A stretch of DNA of 64,000 nt from Wyeomyia smithii (taxonomy: Eukaryota; Arthropoda; Insecta; Diptera; Culicidae): assembly GCF_029784165.1 (NCBI RefSeq), contig NC_073696.1, positions 265,700,760-265,764,759 on the forward strand, read 5' to 3'. The position numbers and the translations under genes are program-made. Below are positions 1 through 12,319 of the stretch, in pieces (the first letter of the stretch is position 1; each line of letters starts with the position of its first letter). The notes under the pieces are model-generated. The model was not told where the DNA came from, searched no databases, and saw only the letters and a list, made by a program, of their open reading frames with translations.

Positions 1-75
1 CCTTTGTAGATAGAGTTAAACGATGTTCTACAATGTTGTAGCCTCGTCAATTTTGTGTAACTTTGTCGGAGAAAA
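1..75 (+). repeat. Dispersed repeat fragment cut by the window edge
   Basis: The first 75 bases match, in inverted orientation, a segment at 54556-54629. Shared landmarks are TAGATAGAGTT, CTACAAT followed by TTGTAGC, and AACTTTGT. No coding content is visible. It is a truncated copy of an unidentified dispersed family; its left part lies outside the window. Confidence 0.55.
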
Positions 76-124
76 GTTATTTTTTCATCTTATAAAATGA
101 CCGATACAGTGCTATTTTATTTAG

Positions 125-887
125 TCACAACAAAAAAACTACGGGTGCGATCCCAAAGGTCAGACTGGAAAAAAAGTTAAAGATTAAAGCAATTTACCCA
201 TTCCTGTGAGTTTTGGTGTCCCTAGACATTTCAAAGACGCGTCAAAATCTCCCATTCATTTCAACGCGAACATTAATCGTGCACCTACTTTCACTGTTGA
301 ATCGATGGAGACGACAAGTAAATCGCTTAGGAGGAAAATTGGATCCAGAGCTCGATAGTAACGTACTATACATATGACGAAGAACATATTACACATTCTT
401 CAATTCTATCTTTACAAAGATACGTAAGTGAGATTTGGTAGAAAATTTTGTTCACTCTAATTTGTGTTAACATAAAATAACCGTTTTGTTTCCTAGAACG
501 ATGTACTTGGCGTCTCCATAAATTCAATATCAAAAGGAGGCGCACGATTAACGTTCACGTTGGAGTGGTCGCGTAACTGAAATGGTTAATAGCAAAGCCT
601 TGGTGCTATATTCCGATTCGGAACTTGACCTTCTCTGTTTATTTATACACAGACTTTGCAGCCGACTATTTAGTGTACAGGACAACTGCGCTGGACGCTA
701 CGATCCTACTGACACGAGACTCGAACCTACGACGACTGGCTTGTTAGGCCAGCATCGTACCTCGAAACCATCTGGGAGATAACTTAAATGGTAAGGGGCA
801 CCTAAATTCACAGGAGTGGTTTAATAACTTAAATCTTTTACCTTTTCCCAGTTTGAGCTCCAAGGCGAAACTTGTGTTGACCAGTGT
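125..887. mobile_element. TIR element, family A, with a nested SINE
   Basis: The left 100 bases and the reverse complement of 795-887 are similar over a long arm. Shared blocks include CACTGGTC-like ends, GAGCTCAAACTGG, AAAGATTAA and CATTCCTGTGAATTT. The interior carries no transposase, so this is a non-autonomous element. A SINE (587-779) sits inside it. Related copies or fragments are at 11646-11843, 31643-31751, 45450-45486 and 55081-55297. The left boundary is approximate because that arm is more diverged. Confidence 0.6.
587..779 (-). mobile_element. tRNA-derived SINE, copy 1 (SINE200-like)
   Basis: Read on the minus strand it starts with a tRNA-like head containing a B box of the GGTTCGAGTC type and ends in a GCTTTGCTA tail. 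It aligns through its whole length with copies at 14427-14645 and 52071-52303. It is flanked by a 13-bp target-site duplication with one mismatch (574-586, 780-792), as expected for LINE-mediated insertion. The small plus-strand ORF over it (582-782) is a shadow. From memory the sequence is close to SINE200 of Anopheles; a RepeatMasker run would settle the name. Confidence 0.8.
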
Positions 888-1222
888 AATAATTCACGTA
901 GTCCTACGTAACCATGCGGTCGTCTCTTGGATACAATCCTTTACTTATTTTTCTATTAAAGGCAGAAGCACATATGGCAAAAATCTTTCAGAATGATTTT
1001 TATGCCGACATCCTCTGTGTGGACTCATCACTGCGACCAGAGACATTTTGATCTATTGTGATATTGCCCAGGTGTTTTCTGTACTCCGCACTTCATATTA
1101 TTGGCAGTATCACTATTGAAGTGAATGATACGCTTTTTATTTATATCCGTGCTTGTGTGTGAGAGTTTACCCGTTCATTTCAAGCTTACTGCTCTAGTAT
1201 ACCGCGCCACTTTTCTATCCTA
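888..1222. other. Unannotated AT-rich stretch
   Basis: No ORF of note, no repeat partner in the window and no structural RNA was seen here. Confidence 0.5.
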
Positions 1223-1565
1223 TCAATATCGCCAAATTACAATTCCCTGAACTGAGGCTACACCTAACGTTCCTCTCTGGCCAGGTTTATTCTAAGAAGG
1301 ACTTATTATGTCAAGAGGAAGGAGTCTTATTGAAACCTCGTTCCTCGTGCCAATATCACCAATTACAATTCCCTGTAGATGGTAAATATTTCTGAAATCA
1401 GTTTTATTATAAGAGTGACTTATTTTGTCAAGAGGAAGGCGTCCTATCGAAACCTCGTTCCTCCAGCCAAGACCGCGTCATATTTACAATTCCCTGAAGA
1501 GAACTTTTATACGTTACTCAGAACAGTTTTATTCTAAGAGGGACTTTTTTGTTAGGATGAAAGTC
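1223..1565. repeat. Minisatellite, 2.6 copies of a 121-126 bp unit
   Basis: The landmark CAATTCCCTG starts at 1240, 1366 and 1487, giving periods of 126 and 121 bp. Between these landmarks each full unit repeats TTTTATT, GACTTATT, GTCAAGAGGAAGG and CGAAACCTCGTTCCTC in the same order. The third unit is truncated after the GACTTTTTTGT block. The copies have drifted by substitutions and small indels. No coding function is suggested. Confidence 0.85.
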
Positions 1566-2589
1566 CGCTGACATTTAGTCATTTTTACTTCTAGATCTTC
1601 TTCGATCATCTTTAGTTTGTGTTAATGTGATAAACAGCACTCGCGATATTCGGTTCATTTGTTGGAGTAATCCTAGTGAATAAGTAGTTCAGCCGTTCGC
1701 TTACAAGAGGCCGCTTCTTCCAGCGCAAAGTAATCCTAAAGGTTAATAGAAAATGGTTTGTTCCGATAATAAATAGAGAACATTAAATAACAATTTTTGT
1801 AACTATAAGCTTTGTGAGTAAATCTCTTTACGGTTCTTATCATCAATGTGAGCTTTGTTTGCTTTTTGCTATATTCCTAATTCAACCTTAAGTTTTTTTT
1901 TTTAATTTAGCTTTTCATGCTTTTGCTTTATAAAATATGTTACCTTCTGTCATAAAATTCTGCTTTTCGTGATTCTACTTTTTGTAATTCTGTTTTCTGA
2001 TGCAAACGCCTCTTTAACTCAGCGTCATGGTTTTATGAAAAAAGTAATTCTAGCTGTTCTAATATTTTCACAATTTATTTAATTTTTTTTTAAATTTCGA
2101 ATAAAAAGTATTGTTTTAGGTTTCATTCCAACAGAAATCTGGAAAAAGATCCTTTTTTTTACTTCACGATAACTTTCTGAACTCAGTTCAAAATGCTTAG
2201 CTAAAGATAAATTCAAATAACAATTTGTTTAATACTGAAACTTTTCTAATGAAGGTTTTTATATGATTTTAATTACTTCGCATAATGTGGCTCAGACCCT
2301 CAAAGCGAAAACAGAATATTCGCCATATTTCAGCAGGTTTATGGAAGAGTGTAATTGATCTTATCATCAGTGACGGTATTCGACAAACTTTTCTTCGATT
2401 GGAGTACAACTTTTTCGAAGACATGCATCTTCTTATGATCTTCTTTTCTTTAAAAACCGCGTAAATTCCGAAATCCGCGTAAAAAACGCCTAAAAAGACG
2501 TTAGAGTACACATGAAATCTTTTATTTGCAAGCGTATTTTTTACAGAATTATATCGTTTCAGAGAAATTCCATAAAAAACTGTCATCTT
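1566..2589. other. AT-rich spacer
   Basis: AT-rich non-coding sequence with T homopolymers. A short stretch at 2450-2490 rich in CCGCGTAAA is shared in inverted form with 45190-45260. Nothing else was identified. Confidence 0.5.
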
Positions 2590-3100
2590 TGAATGTTCTT
2601 AATTGAGATTTTCGACTTAACTGAAACTTTGCACATATATTCCTATGGGCAAAAGATGTCTCTTTGTGCTATTAGTTTCTTTTAATCAAGACTAATTTTT
2701 GAGACGGGTTCATGTCGCACAAAAGAAGAAAACAATGGCCGTAGTGGTCTAAATTTTACAAAAATAAAATAAATAAACGATATGGCAATCAGGATTACAA
2801 ATATTCTTAGAGTTCTTAGAGGTTTGTCTGATCGGTGTGACGCATTCGCCGTAGCTTTAGGTAATAGTTTTGTCATCCCAAAAAATATACACTGCGATAA
2901 TATCAAAATATTTTGTTCTCAACAAAAATTATATAAAAGAAAAATTATCACTTTATTATTTTGTTTAGAAAAAGTTTTTTTTTCAAGAACTATAAAAGGT
3001 TACCTGTACGTTGATCATGGAGAAACGAGGCAAAAGTTAAAATTATCAAAAAACAAGAAAAGTTAGAGCCGAAACGGTTTGTTTGATTGGTTGAATACCT
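2590..3100. repeat. Dispersed repeat with a partner at 52830-53050
   Basis: Ordered blocks shared with the second copy include GAAACTTTGCA, TTCCTATGGGCAAA, TTGTGCTATT, TTTTTGAGA and CGAAACGGTTTG. The small ORFs across it on both strands are not conserved between the copies, so they are not treated as genes. The family is unidentified. Confidence 0.55.
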
Positions 3101-3340
3101 CAGGCCAAATTTTAAATAGTAACTTTATCCTCAAAAGAATATACACTGTACGACAAAAAATTTAAAAAAGCACAAAAATATAATTAATAATTAAATACCT
3201 ATTTTTGAAAATCTGAGTTTTTCAACGAAAAAAAAAAATAGCTGAACATTGATATTTGATAGAATGTAGAGAAATAAAAAATATTTGTAAAAAACACAAA
3301 TTTTTTCTTCAATTTTTTACGATATATGCTTTTTGAAAGG

Positions 3341-3590
3341 GTCTCCGTGGCTTTATTGTTAGCGATGTCTACCGGCTATCTCTCCCACACAGTTGTGATA
3401 TCGGGTTCGATTCCCGATCAGGTCGAGAATCTTTTCAAGCTGGAAATTTTCTTGACACAGAACTAGGGCACGGTGTGGTGTTACGTTGTACTTATCCTAT
3501 AATATGCGAATTGCACCAAAAACAATATCGATAACGAGTTCTCTCTACTAATCTAGCTTTTGTCCAGGCTAGCGTGCGATATTGTTCAAC
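3341..3590 (+). mobile_element. tRNA-derived SINE (second family)
   Basis: An A-box-like TGGCTTTATTGTTAGCG lies near 3349 and a perfect B box GGTTCGATTCC at 3405-3415, spaced as in a tRNA gene. A roughly 170-bp non-tRNA body follows, containing GGGCACGGTGTGGTG and ending near GCGTGCGATATTGTTC. No clean cloverleaf acceptor stem is present, so it is not a functional tRNA gene. No tail or target-site duplication was resolved. Confidence 0.6.
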
Positions 3591-5100
3591 TTTTTAAAGG
3601 AACAAACTACTTATCTACAACTGTGCCGAAGGCAGTACACCGACCAAACAAACCATTTTGGATCTAAATATATTTTAATAACTCCCAAAGTTAGATTTCC
3701 CATTAGCACAAAGAACACTGTGCTGACATATAGTCAAATTGACTGAGCCAAGTGCCTATTAACGATGAAAACATTTTTAGAGTTAAAACGTTAAACATGA
3801 AACAAAGAAGTGTTTTCCCGCTATCATTGCGATACTACTTACCGTGCAACACACATGCTGTTTAAAAACCCCGTTGCGTAGTTTAGGCAATGGTCACTTA
3901 GAGAACAACATTTGAAGTGTTGTTTATCGCATTACCTGTACAGTAGGGTACCAATAAAACTCGATTTTTCGAATTTCGTTCAGTGATAGAGTTCAAAAGC
4001 TTCGTCTTCACGAAAAAAGACTTCATGCAAAATTTCAACTCAACCAGGCTTCGGAAAGTCGTACTGCATAGAGTTCAAAATGTCACTTTTTCGACCGACA
4101 AAAAAAAGCACAAATGAAATTTTCGATATAAAGATTTTTGTCTGATGACATTAGTCTAAGAAACACCTGAAACATTGAGAACTGGTTTTATCTAAGTTTT
4201 TTTTAAGTTTAACTTCCTGGGATAGTCGTTTTGAGCTGGACTACTGGACTGGGCTGGTTTTCTTAGCCTCAGCCTAGTAAGTCGAATTTTTCAAAGATTT
4301 TATTTGTAACAACAACAGACATTTCTGGCAAGGCAATGAAATGAATGCAAACTACCAAATACGGAAATATTACTAAAAATTTATTCTGAGTAATTCTTAG
4401 CAGGTTAATATTCATTTTCCAAGGTATTTCGTGTTATGTTTCATGATGCTTTAGAATGATTTATTGAGACCCTTATGTGTATTATTGATCTTTTCGACTA
4501 CATGACAGACATTCAAAGCTTATTCTCAGAGTTTGGTTTGGCAAATTTGCTCATAGCTCCAAAAAACTTCATAAGAAAAAATGTTAGTACAACAAGAAAG
4601 GATGTAAAATAACGTACTTTTAAAGTGGTTTGTGTGTTATTCCACGCTGAATCAACTAAGTTCTTATCAAAAGAAATCTTACACTTTTTTGGGTCAACGA
4701 CGGATGCAATCAGTATGAGCATTTTATATTTTTAACTGGGTTACTGAATAGAATATAAACTGCTTTCGTTAATGAACTTCATCTCTCACAAGCAGCATAA
4801 TTCGCTAGTATTACCCTAACAAACCTTGAATGTGTCCGTAGGCATGTATAAAATTTAAATTTTAAAACTCAAAAAAATATTTGTACATATTTGCACCCAA
4901 ACTTCCAACTCAATTTTCCAAATTTTTTTGGAGATTAAACATTCAAAATTTAAAACACTGGTATTGAGAAAATATCGTTTGTAATATTCATACAATTCTT
5001 CACCTTCGAAAAGCGATGAAACAAAACATATCAGAAATATTGGAAAATATTGGTAGCGTCATTCCAAACAGTTTTGTCGCCTACTGTAAACCACATCAAA
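3591..5100. other. AT-rich spacer without recognised features
   Basis: Long AT-rich non-coding sequence. No transposase motif, splice-bounded ORF or repeat partner was recognised apart from short similarities to the dispersed repeat near 2590-3100 (for example AAACAAACCATTTTGG at about 3645). Confidence 0.5.
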
Positions 5101-8100
5101 TCATATTACACATTTAAATTTAAATTTTTCAGAACTCAACAGCGGAAAAGTTCTTAATTTTATTTATTATTTATTTGAACTAAGGTTCGACAGACAGCCC
5201 GCGAGCTAAACCATTCCAATTTGCTGGAGCAGTTGAACATCCTAACCGCAAAGCCACGCGCAATCTCGAGCACTTCTCTTTGCAATCGTAGACAAATAGC
5301 GATCGATCGCTTGCACCGCGTTAACTCACGCGCGTGCACGACCAAACACTAACACACACTCAATGCTCAATGCGAGCAATTTGATAACCTAATAAATTTG
5401 GAATTTCTAATCAAACGAAACCCTAAATTGTACCGTACCGATCGCTGCCGATCGGGCAGCTAACGGGGGGTCAAGTGTCAATTTCGGTTCCATCGAATCG
5501 GTTCCAACTCATGCTTCGTTATGGAAATTTGATTAGAACCGATCGGGCTGGCAGGCAGACAGGCAGACAGACGATGACGCTGCCGGTGCCGACGCCGCCA
5601 CCGATCGAAGCGTTCGTCATTTCGCGCCGCCTCGAGGGGTTATCAGTTATCGGTGGAAGTAAACAGGAACCGCTTAATAAAATTCGAATGACCCTGAGAC
5701 GATCGAAGGAGCTTAGATTATTGCGTTTTTTTTTTTGGCTGCGTTACTCTGGCGACACTTGCTGCAACCGCCATATTGGGTCCATTACCGCTAATGACAT
5801 CTTTCATTAAAATATAATATTCAAAATTGCGATAATATATCAACTCTAATGGGGCAACAGTAGCAGCAGCAGCAGCCGCCGCCGCAGTAAGTAGAATCCT
5901 GTCAGCGTCAGGGGTGCTCATTGTTTACACATTTTCTCCACTTCCCATGGATGGCAAGCCGAAAAACGAAAAGCAGAAGAAAAGATCGACAAAGCAAGGT
6001 ATCTGCATAAAATAGCACCGCAGCCGCCTCGAAATTAAAGGTATTATTTGAAAATCACCTGATATTGCTACTTCTGTAGTGGAAAAGGCAACGAGAGCCG
6101 GCCAAATCCGATGGTGCAGAGCGGCTATTATTTGGCGCGTTTCGTATTTTTTTCCCTCCCGGGGGTCCCCTTTTGTTTCCGGTTGGCGCCTGGTTCCGTG
6201 GCAACTTACCTGCAAAAAGAGACAGAAAAAAAAATATTATTATCGCTCCGTAAGGGGTAAGACACTGTACATAAACAACGTGCAAGCAATTTTCCCGATT
6301 GCTTTTCAAAATAAAAAAAAATTGTATGCAAAATTGTACACACGCTGCGCTTCCCCGATAAGCCTTGGCAGCGAGCGCCGCCCGAGGGCTGCTGCGAGTG
6401 ATTGAAAAGAAATTCAACGACAAAACAAAGCAATCCGGCGCTCTCATCGTCATTCATTACCAATCTCGGGGATTTGAAAAGTGCACTTCGTGTTTCGCGT
6501 GATACGATGACACTGTCTAATGCCACGCCACCACGGTCGATGACGCTGGGGCGGAAACAGGTAAGGCGTCATCTGTCAAAACGGGTGAGTGGCGGAACGT
6601 GCTCAGGAACAGCCCGTAGACTATTCGCGAGTCTCAAAGGGGCCCTTTAAAATCTATGGAAAATCACAACAATAAACCGAGCGGGGCATCAGGGAAGAGA
6701 GAAAAAACCAGTAAAAATCAAGAGGTCTCGAGTGACAGGTGCCGAGCGGGTGACACATGCGAGGTAAGACAAACGTCATTGACTTTTCATTTATAGCCTG
6801 ATATTGTGCCGAGGGGCAAGAGGCGCCAGCTTGCAGCGTCATGTGCATTGTACGTGTTCATTCGTTATAATGCAAAAACAAACACACATACATACACACA
6901 GATACCCATTTCCCTGTAGATGAAAGGGTTTTCCTCCTTACAAACAAAAAAATCGTACACGAAACAGACTTGATGGAGGCACACAAGCGTGAAAATATAA
7001 AAAAAAACACAAACTGTCACACAACTCGCAACTCATCATCCAATTTGACGCGAGTGCTTCTTTTCAATACATAATCAACAGCTCGAGCTCAAGCAGTAAT
7101 CGTTAATTAGATGAGTCTGCAGACACGGGAGACGCAACCCCCGTCCAGGGTTCTTCTGCGTTCTTCCTGCCATGCCAGTGTTGCGCTGCGAACGAACGAC
7201 AAGCACACGGCCTACTCTTCCATTCAAGCGGAGACGCGGTGTAAAACTCGACGTCAAGATGGCGCTCCATATTTTGCCCTTAATTAAGATACACCTCTCC
7301 TACACAAGGTTGCGTTCGCGTATTATTTTTGTCGCTTTTTGTAACGAATTTGCTCCTGCGGAAGTCATTCGGATTGAATTGAAAACCAAAGATCAACCGC
7401 GTCGTCCGTCGCCTGGTAACCACCACCAACCACCGTTTCTCCAGGTGTCCTGGCTTACTGTGTTTGTGACTGGCGATGTCACTCGCGCTGTTTTTTTTTT
7501 AATTACCGTTAGAAGAGTGCGGATGGTTTCCTTTCAAGTACGCGTTCCAATGTGCATACATAAGGCCGAAGGGCGGACTGAAAGTTGCTCCCAACGGAAC
7601 ACATGGCGTCACGAAGCGCGGCGTGAAAGGTGCGCGCCTACTATTCGTATTACAAACTTATTGAAATTTTTGCATTCACTTTTGTTCGCACGCCAACCCG
7701 TGATGCGCGTTGTGCTCTCTTGTAGAAATTAATTAATTTAAAAAAATCCTAACCCCGGACAAAGCCAGGCAAAAAGCCCACTTTAGCGACACGGGGCTGG
7801 TTTCCATATGTGTGAATGCGATATGTTTCGGTTGAGTGGGGTTGAGGACGGGCGGGTTTACGAAAGGATTCCCGACTTGCCTACTATCCGGTACGGTTCG
7901 TTAGTGTAATTGAATAAGAGACACTTTTTGTTCGGCGGAGCTGAATGTGAAATTCGCTTCCGCAATAGCACACAGCGCCACCGGATTTGTCTAGTAGTCC
8001 TCTTGATGATAAGGTGATAAATTACACGCTTTCGCAAAGGTTGTTGCTGCGCTGGGACACTTCATGGGTGAAATTGGATAACTATCAGCGAGTGGAACTC

Positions 8101-10100
8101 TCCAGGTTACCCTCCCATCTTGCTTGCTTGGTGGCTGCGGCTGATGTTTCATTGTACGTGAAAATTGACCCGATTCTGGTTGTTTGCCTGGGAGAATAAT
8201 TTGCGCTGAGGTTTTTTTTTTTCTTAATTATACACAACATAGACTTGGAGATTTAATGATGAACTCACTTTTTTAGCTGCTAATGGCTAAGGATTATAAT
8301 TTGCAACTGCTCGAAAATTTATTAGAAACTTCATAACAGCTTCAAAGATTATTCTGATAATTAACAAAATAATGATGTAAGAATTAACCGATGATGACCA
8401 ACGTATAGTTGGCTGAAACGTCGGAAGAATTTCAATAAAAATAAAAAAAATCGCTGGAATACTTTTGAAACAAAAAGTTTGAAATTTTCAAAACTCAAAA
8501 TGTTCAGTTTAAATCCAGTTTTATAACTGATAGCGTCTCTTTCTATCAATATTACGAAGCATTGTTAGCAGAAATAATGAAATAACAATTTTCCTCCGAA
8601 ATCTAAACTGCTAATTCAGAGTGTTTCATAGCCGCTGCACCCATTCCACTGGCTCTCTGATCTCTCCCTCCACCGGCACCGGGTTTGACTCCCTCCGGCG
8701 AAGAGGACAACGGATTCATAACATATATTATATAAATTCGCTACCCTTGGCTCCAGAAACTTTTCTCCCGTATGTACCTGTATGCAAATATACAGAAAAC
8801 AAAAGTGCCTTTCGTTTTGGGGAAATATTTTCGCTCCTGTTTTTCGAGGCATCGACTTGCGGTCGAAGAGTGTGGGGTGAGGCACATTCGCAGCACATAC
8901 ACACACAGAAAGAGAAAGTCAATCCATCAAAAGCGAAACGGAGTTCCTCGCTCCAGGGCTAATTGGTATCCTAATGCCGCCGCTCCGGTATCATAAAAAT
9001 CGATCGTTTTCAGCCCACCCTCTCTCTCTCTCTCTCTGGCCAGCATTCCTAATCTTCTTTATGTTCGACAAAAAGCCAACATCCACCCGGTCGAAATAAA
9101 AAGGCTAATTATCTGCATAAAGCAATCCAGAGCTCGTCTTCCGCTTTCCTGCAGCGGTAATTTGCAGTCGTTTGCCCCTCATCCCTTCTCGGATCCCTAC
9201 CCCGGGACACGGCAACCACTCGGTGTATGGCTTTTCATCATCTGATCTCCACAAAGAGATGAAGCGTTCCGAAAAACCTGAAGCATATATGATTTTTCGA
9301 TATCAAAACAACTCTTCCGGGCCGGACTCGGAAAACCCACACCTGGATCCCGCCCCACGCATCTCTCCAGCCAGCCTCCGGCCAAGGGACCACCAACAAG
9401 CGGACAGCTACAGCTTTTTAAAATTTCCTCCCGAACCGTCTTTTTGATCTACAGCAATATTCCACCCCCCTCCACACCGGCGCTTCCTTCGTCAGTCCGT
9501 CTAAATTCACCTAATTCATATCTTTTAGTCGGTACCCCCCACCCCTCCGCCCTTATCCGTGCAATGATTCGTTCCATCCGCAGCGACCGGACCAACGGGT
9601 TCATATTTCAACCCCTTCCTTCCTTCCTTCTCCACACACACTCAGTAAGTCTAATCGCAATACAGCGTTCCAACGAAAATTTTCTCCTTTTTCTGAAAAA
9701 CCAAAAAACCGGTAAAAATTCCCTGCCTTCCGTCGTACCTTTTGCTGTCCGCGCCGGTATGGAATCTGCAATGCACAACATACTTGAGCATCGAGCAGCA
9801 CACAAACAGACAAACAAACACGTAGAGGAGAAGAGTGATGCTTCCGACCGGCGACCACCATAAAATATTAATTCCGTACCCAGGTACGATATTAATTCGT
9901 AATATATAAAAGTGTATATATATCAGAAAACGGTGAACGTTTCTAATCCTTTTTTCGGGTAAAACTCTACGCGAACCTCGTCGCCACCGTCGTCGTCGTC
10001 GTCGTAATCGCAGTTCTGCTGACGGACCAGGCGAAAGAGATATCAGCATACTGGTTGTCGTTGTCGGTCGATTGCCGGTAGGATGGTTCATTCGGAGGTC
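5101..10100. other. Unique, GC-balanced island; candidate regulatory DNA
   Basis: Composition shifts to near-balanced with many CpGs, and no repeat partner was found in the window. Short tracts include CAG/CCG (5863-5890), CA-rich (6884-6900), a CT run near 9018-9038 and GTCGTC near 9985. ORFs of 60-186 codons occur on both strands, but none shows a family motif, splice context or consistent codon bias. The island may hold cis-regulatory elements; that is inference from composition only. Confidence 0.4.
8389..8427 (+). repeat. Isolated GAAACGTC dyad motif
   Basis: The arms CCAAC and GTTGG enclose a short loop and are followed by CTGAAACGTCGG. Similar dyad-plus-GAAACGTC motifs occur at 15660-15702, 36581-36622, 45560-45602 and 45632-45674, and in many degenerate copies between 38.9 and 44.65 kb. 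Origin and function are unknown. Confidence 0.6.
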
Positions 10101-11149
10101 ATTTAAATTTTTGTTGTTTTTTTTCGTTCAATTCTGTCATTTTCAAATGGAATCTTATTCAGAAAACTTTTTCATAGAAGTAATTCGCATCTGAATCAAT
10201 CTAATAAGACGATATTTGTTCTGAATAAAAAAGTGACAGCTGCCGGTTCGAATCAAACATTTCTATGGCGATTTTTGCTGACCGCATCCATCATCACAAC
10301 TGGAAACTAATAAAAAAACAACGAACCAGCGAAAAGTTAACCACAACTAATGCTGATGCTCAGATGGTTGCTAGACTCTTTTTTGTCATTCGGTGTGTAA
10401 ACTGAGTAAAACCAAGTTGATTTTCGATAGTGAAATATTCACCGAGAAAAAATCAATTCGTTTGAGACGTCTGATAAAACCTAACCGTTTTCATGAGCTT
10501 TTGGTGGTATTTGGTGGCTCAATCAAATACTGTTCAGAAGAATATTGAAGAAATTTCCGTTACTGCGTTGCAAAACGAAATTTGTGAAAATTTGTAATTA
10601 AAAGCAGTTTTGTATCCATAGAAATGAAAACTAAAAAAAATCTAAATAAATTTCAAACTGTGCTCAACCCATTTTTTTTACCGCAGATCCTTAAATTCAG
10701 AATTTTGTAAAATTTCGATGCATTCGAAATTTGCTTTGAAAAAAAATTCGCTTGCCTTTTTCGTGATCCTAGAATATTCTCAAACGTGAAATGACACAAA
10801 CATCTACATTAGCTTGAGCTTGAATGATCGCACATTTAGTAGTTGCTCCTGTGTGATGGATCTGAGCTGAAAAAATTTCACAAAAAATCATCGTAAAATG
10901 GCTAGTTTGAAACTAATTTACCACCTTTAATGTACAGCAATTCAGTAGTTTCCGCTTTGTATAGATCGATAACGGTGCCGGCTACGTACTAACTGGCGAT
11001 TAGAAAAAGAAAGAAGGAGAGACCAGAGTTTACCAGAGACCGAGTTTACCTTTGCATCTCTAAAGACTGTTAAGGGAAAGAAAAGACACTTTTATCTTTC
11101 CCTCTACACACATACATATAGAAAATACGGCTCTTCTTTACCGAACCTC
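10101..11149. other. AT-rich spacer with a possible small foldback
   Basis: Mostly AT-rich non-coding sequence. A weak inverted pair, TCTGTCATTTTC at 10134 against AAGTGACAG at 10231 with TTATTCAGAA-type arms inside, could be a roughly 105-bp MITE. No coding signal was seen. Confidence 0.35.
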
Positions 11150-11350
11150 GATAGTTACCCTGTTAAGTACCAGCAATTATACAACCTTGGGGATAGTCAA
11201 GTAGAAAGATGGGAGACAGTTTGAGAATAAACCTGAGGGTAAAGTTCTTCTGGACACCAAACGGTTAAATTCTACTAAGATTCGAACTCATGACCAATCG
11301 CATGTCAAAACGGACTCTGTAGTCTTGAAGCTACGAGCCTCTCCCGTGAA
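11150..11350 (-). mobile_element. tRNA-headed SINE-like sequence
   Basis: On the minus strand a TAGCTTCAAGAC A-box-like block (about 11323-11334) is followed some 40 nt later by a B-box-like GAGTTCGAATC (about 11280-11291). A non-tRNA body then runs toward lower coordinates. Neither tail nor target-site duplication was resolved. Confidence 0.4.
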
Positions 11351-11645
11351 GTGGCATGAACATCTGTATAATAATATAATATCTATGATCTATAAAATAT
11401 ATATTTTAAACTATAAAATAATTAAAAAAAATTTGCATTTGAATATCTTAATCTTACTCCTAACCAGCCTTCAAAAAAGTACAGCCTTTTCCCTACTATC
11501 GTTTTAAAGAAGTATTTCCGGCTGGCAACTATACTCTACATGCATCCAAGTAAGCTGTTACGAAGTTGTTGGCAATGGAGAAGTTAATAAAAACACTAAC
11601 ATTGTGCAACTGTTTCGTTCTAATTTCTGTATGCCTTCTTCCATA

Positions 11646-11843
11646 ACACTGGTCAAAACAGGTGTGGCCCTGCAGCTCAAACTAGAAAAATTAAAAGATT
11701 AGAGCTTTTTAACCATTCCTGACAATTTTGGTGCGCTTGCCACCAACATTTTTTCAGAGACCTAAATGAGTTCTTTTGTAGTTTTCTAGGGAACCTCTTT
11801 CGAGCTTTAGGGCAGCATTTTTTTCGCTTTCGTCGACCAGTGT
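11646..11843. mobile_element. Family A MITE, 198 bp
   Basis: It begins ACACTGGTC and ends GACCAGTGT. The left arm shares GCTCAAACTAGAAAAA and CCATTCCTGACAATTTTGGTG with the other family A copies. The right arm carries the inverted GGGCAGC and GAGCTTTA blocks. No coding capacity, so non-autonomous. Confidence 0.65.
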
Positions 11844-11914
11844 TGTATGCAGACTCGATTATATTTTTTTCTACTCAAAATATTGTTTGATTCTTTTTTT
11901 CTTAAAGTCCAAGG

Positions 11915-12130
11915 AAATTTTACATATATATTAATTTTTCACGAAGGCATATTTTTTATTTTAAAGATAGTTTTTTTTAATCTTTAATTTTCACTATGAT
12001 CACTACGCGTCTCCATGAAAAATAGTCCCCTCGAAGCTGGGTCTTGAACCCTCAAAAACGGCAATATTCGGTTAGTTTCATGATACTGCATTGCAGTAGC
12101 TCTTTTAATGGAGACGCACGGTTTCGTCGA
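11915..12130. mobile_element. Family B TIR element, right end lost
   Basis: The left arm (AAATTTTACAT, then ACGAAGGCATATTTTTTATTTT, then GCGTCTCCATGAAAA) matches the left arms at 13738 and 14269. The inverted GGAGACGCAC block at about 12111 marks the start of the right arm, whose outer part is missing. A B-box-like GGGTTCAAGACCC lies on the minus strand at about 12040-12053. Confidence 0.6.
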
Positions 12131-12319
12131 CCATATATGTAGACTCGATTATACTTTTTTTATATTCCAAATATGATTTATCTGAGCCTAAAATAACATA
12201 AGAAAACGTCCAGAAAATACGTAACGCTTGAGGAAAAGGGAGAGGAACCCATCTGAGATTGCGTTGCAACCCATGCAAAACCTATGAGGATCTAGAAAAT
12301 AGTTATGGAGTAATGGACG

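Noticed and set aside
582..782. 66-codon ORF and similar ORFs at 14427-14688 and 52251-52460
   Set aside because: They lie on the SINE copies (the last also runs into mariner sequence) and read the strand opposite to the tRNA-like head.
2450..2490. CCGCGTAAA-type motif shared with 45190-45260 and 19450-19470
   Set aside because: Short and weak; could be a dispersed element but boundaries cannot be seen.
7172..7732. 186-codon plus-strand ORF
   Set aside because: No family motif, no splice context, composition like its surroundings, and no supporting conservation visible.
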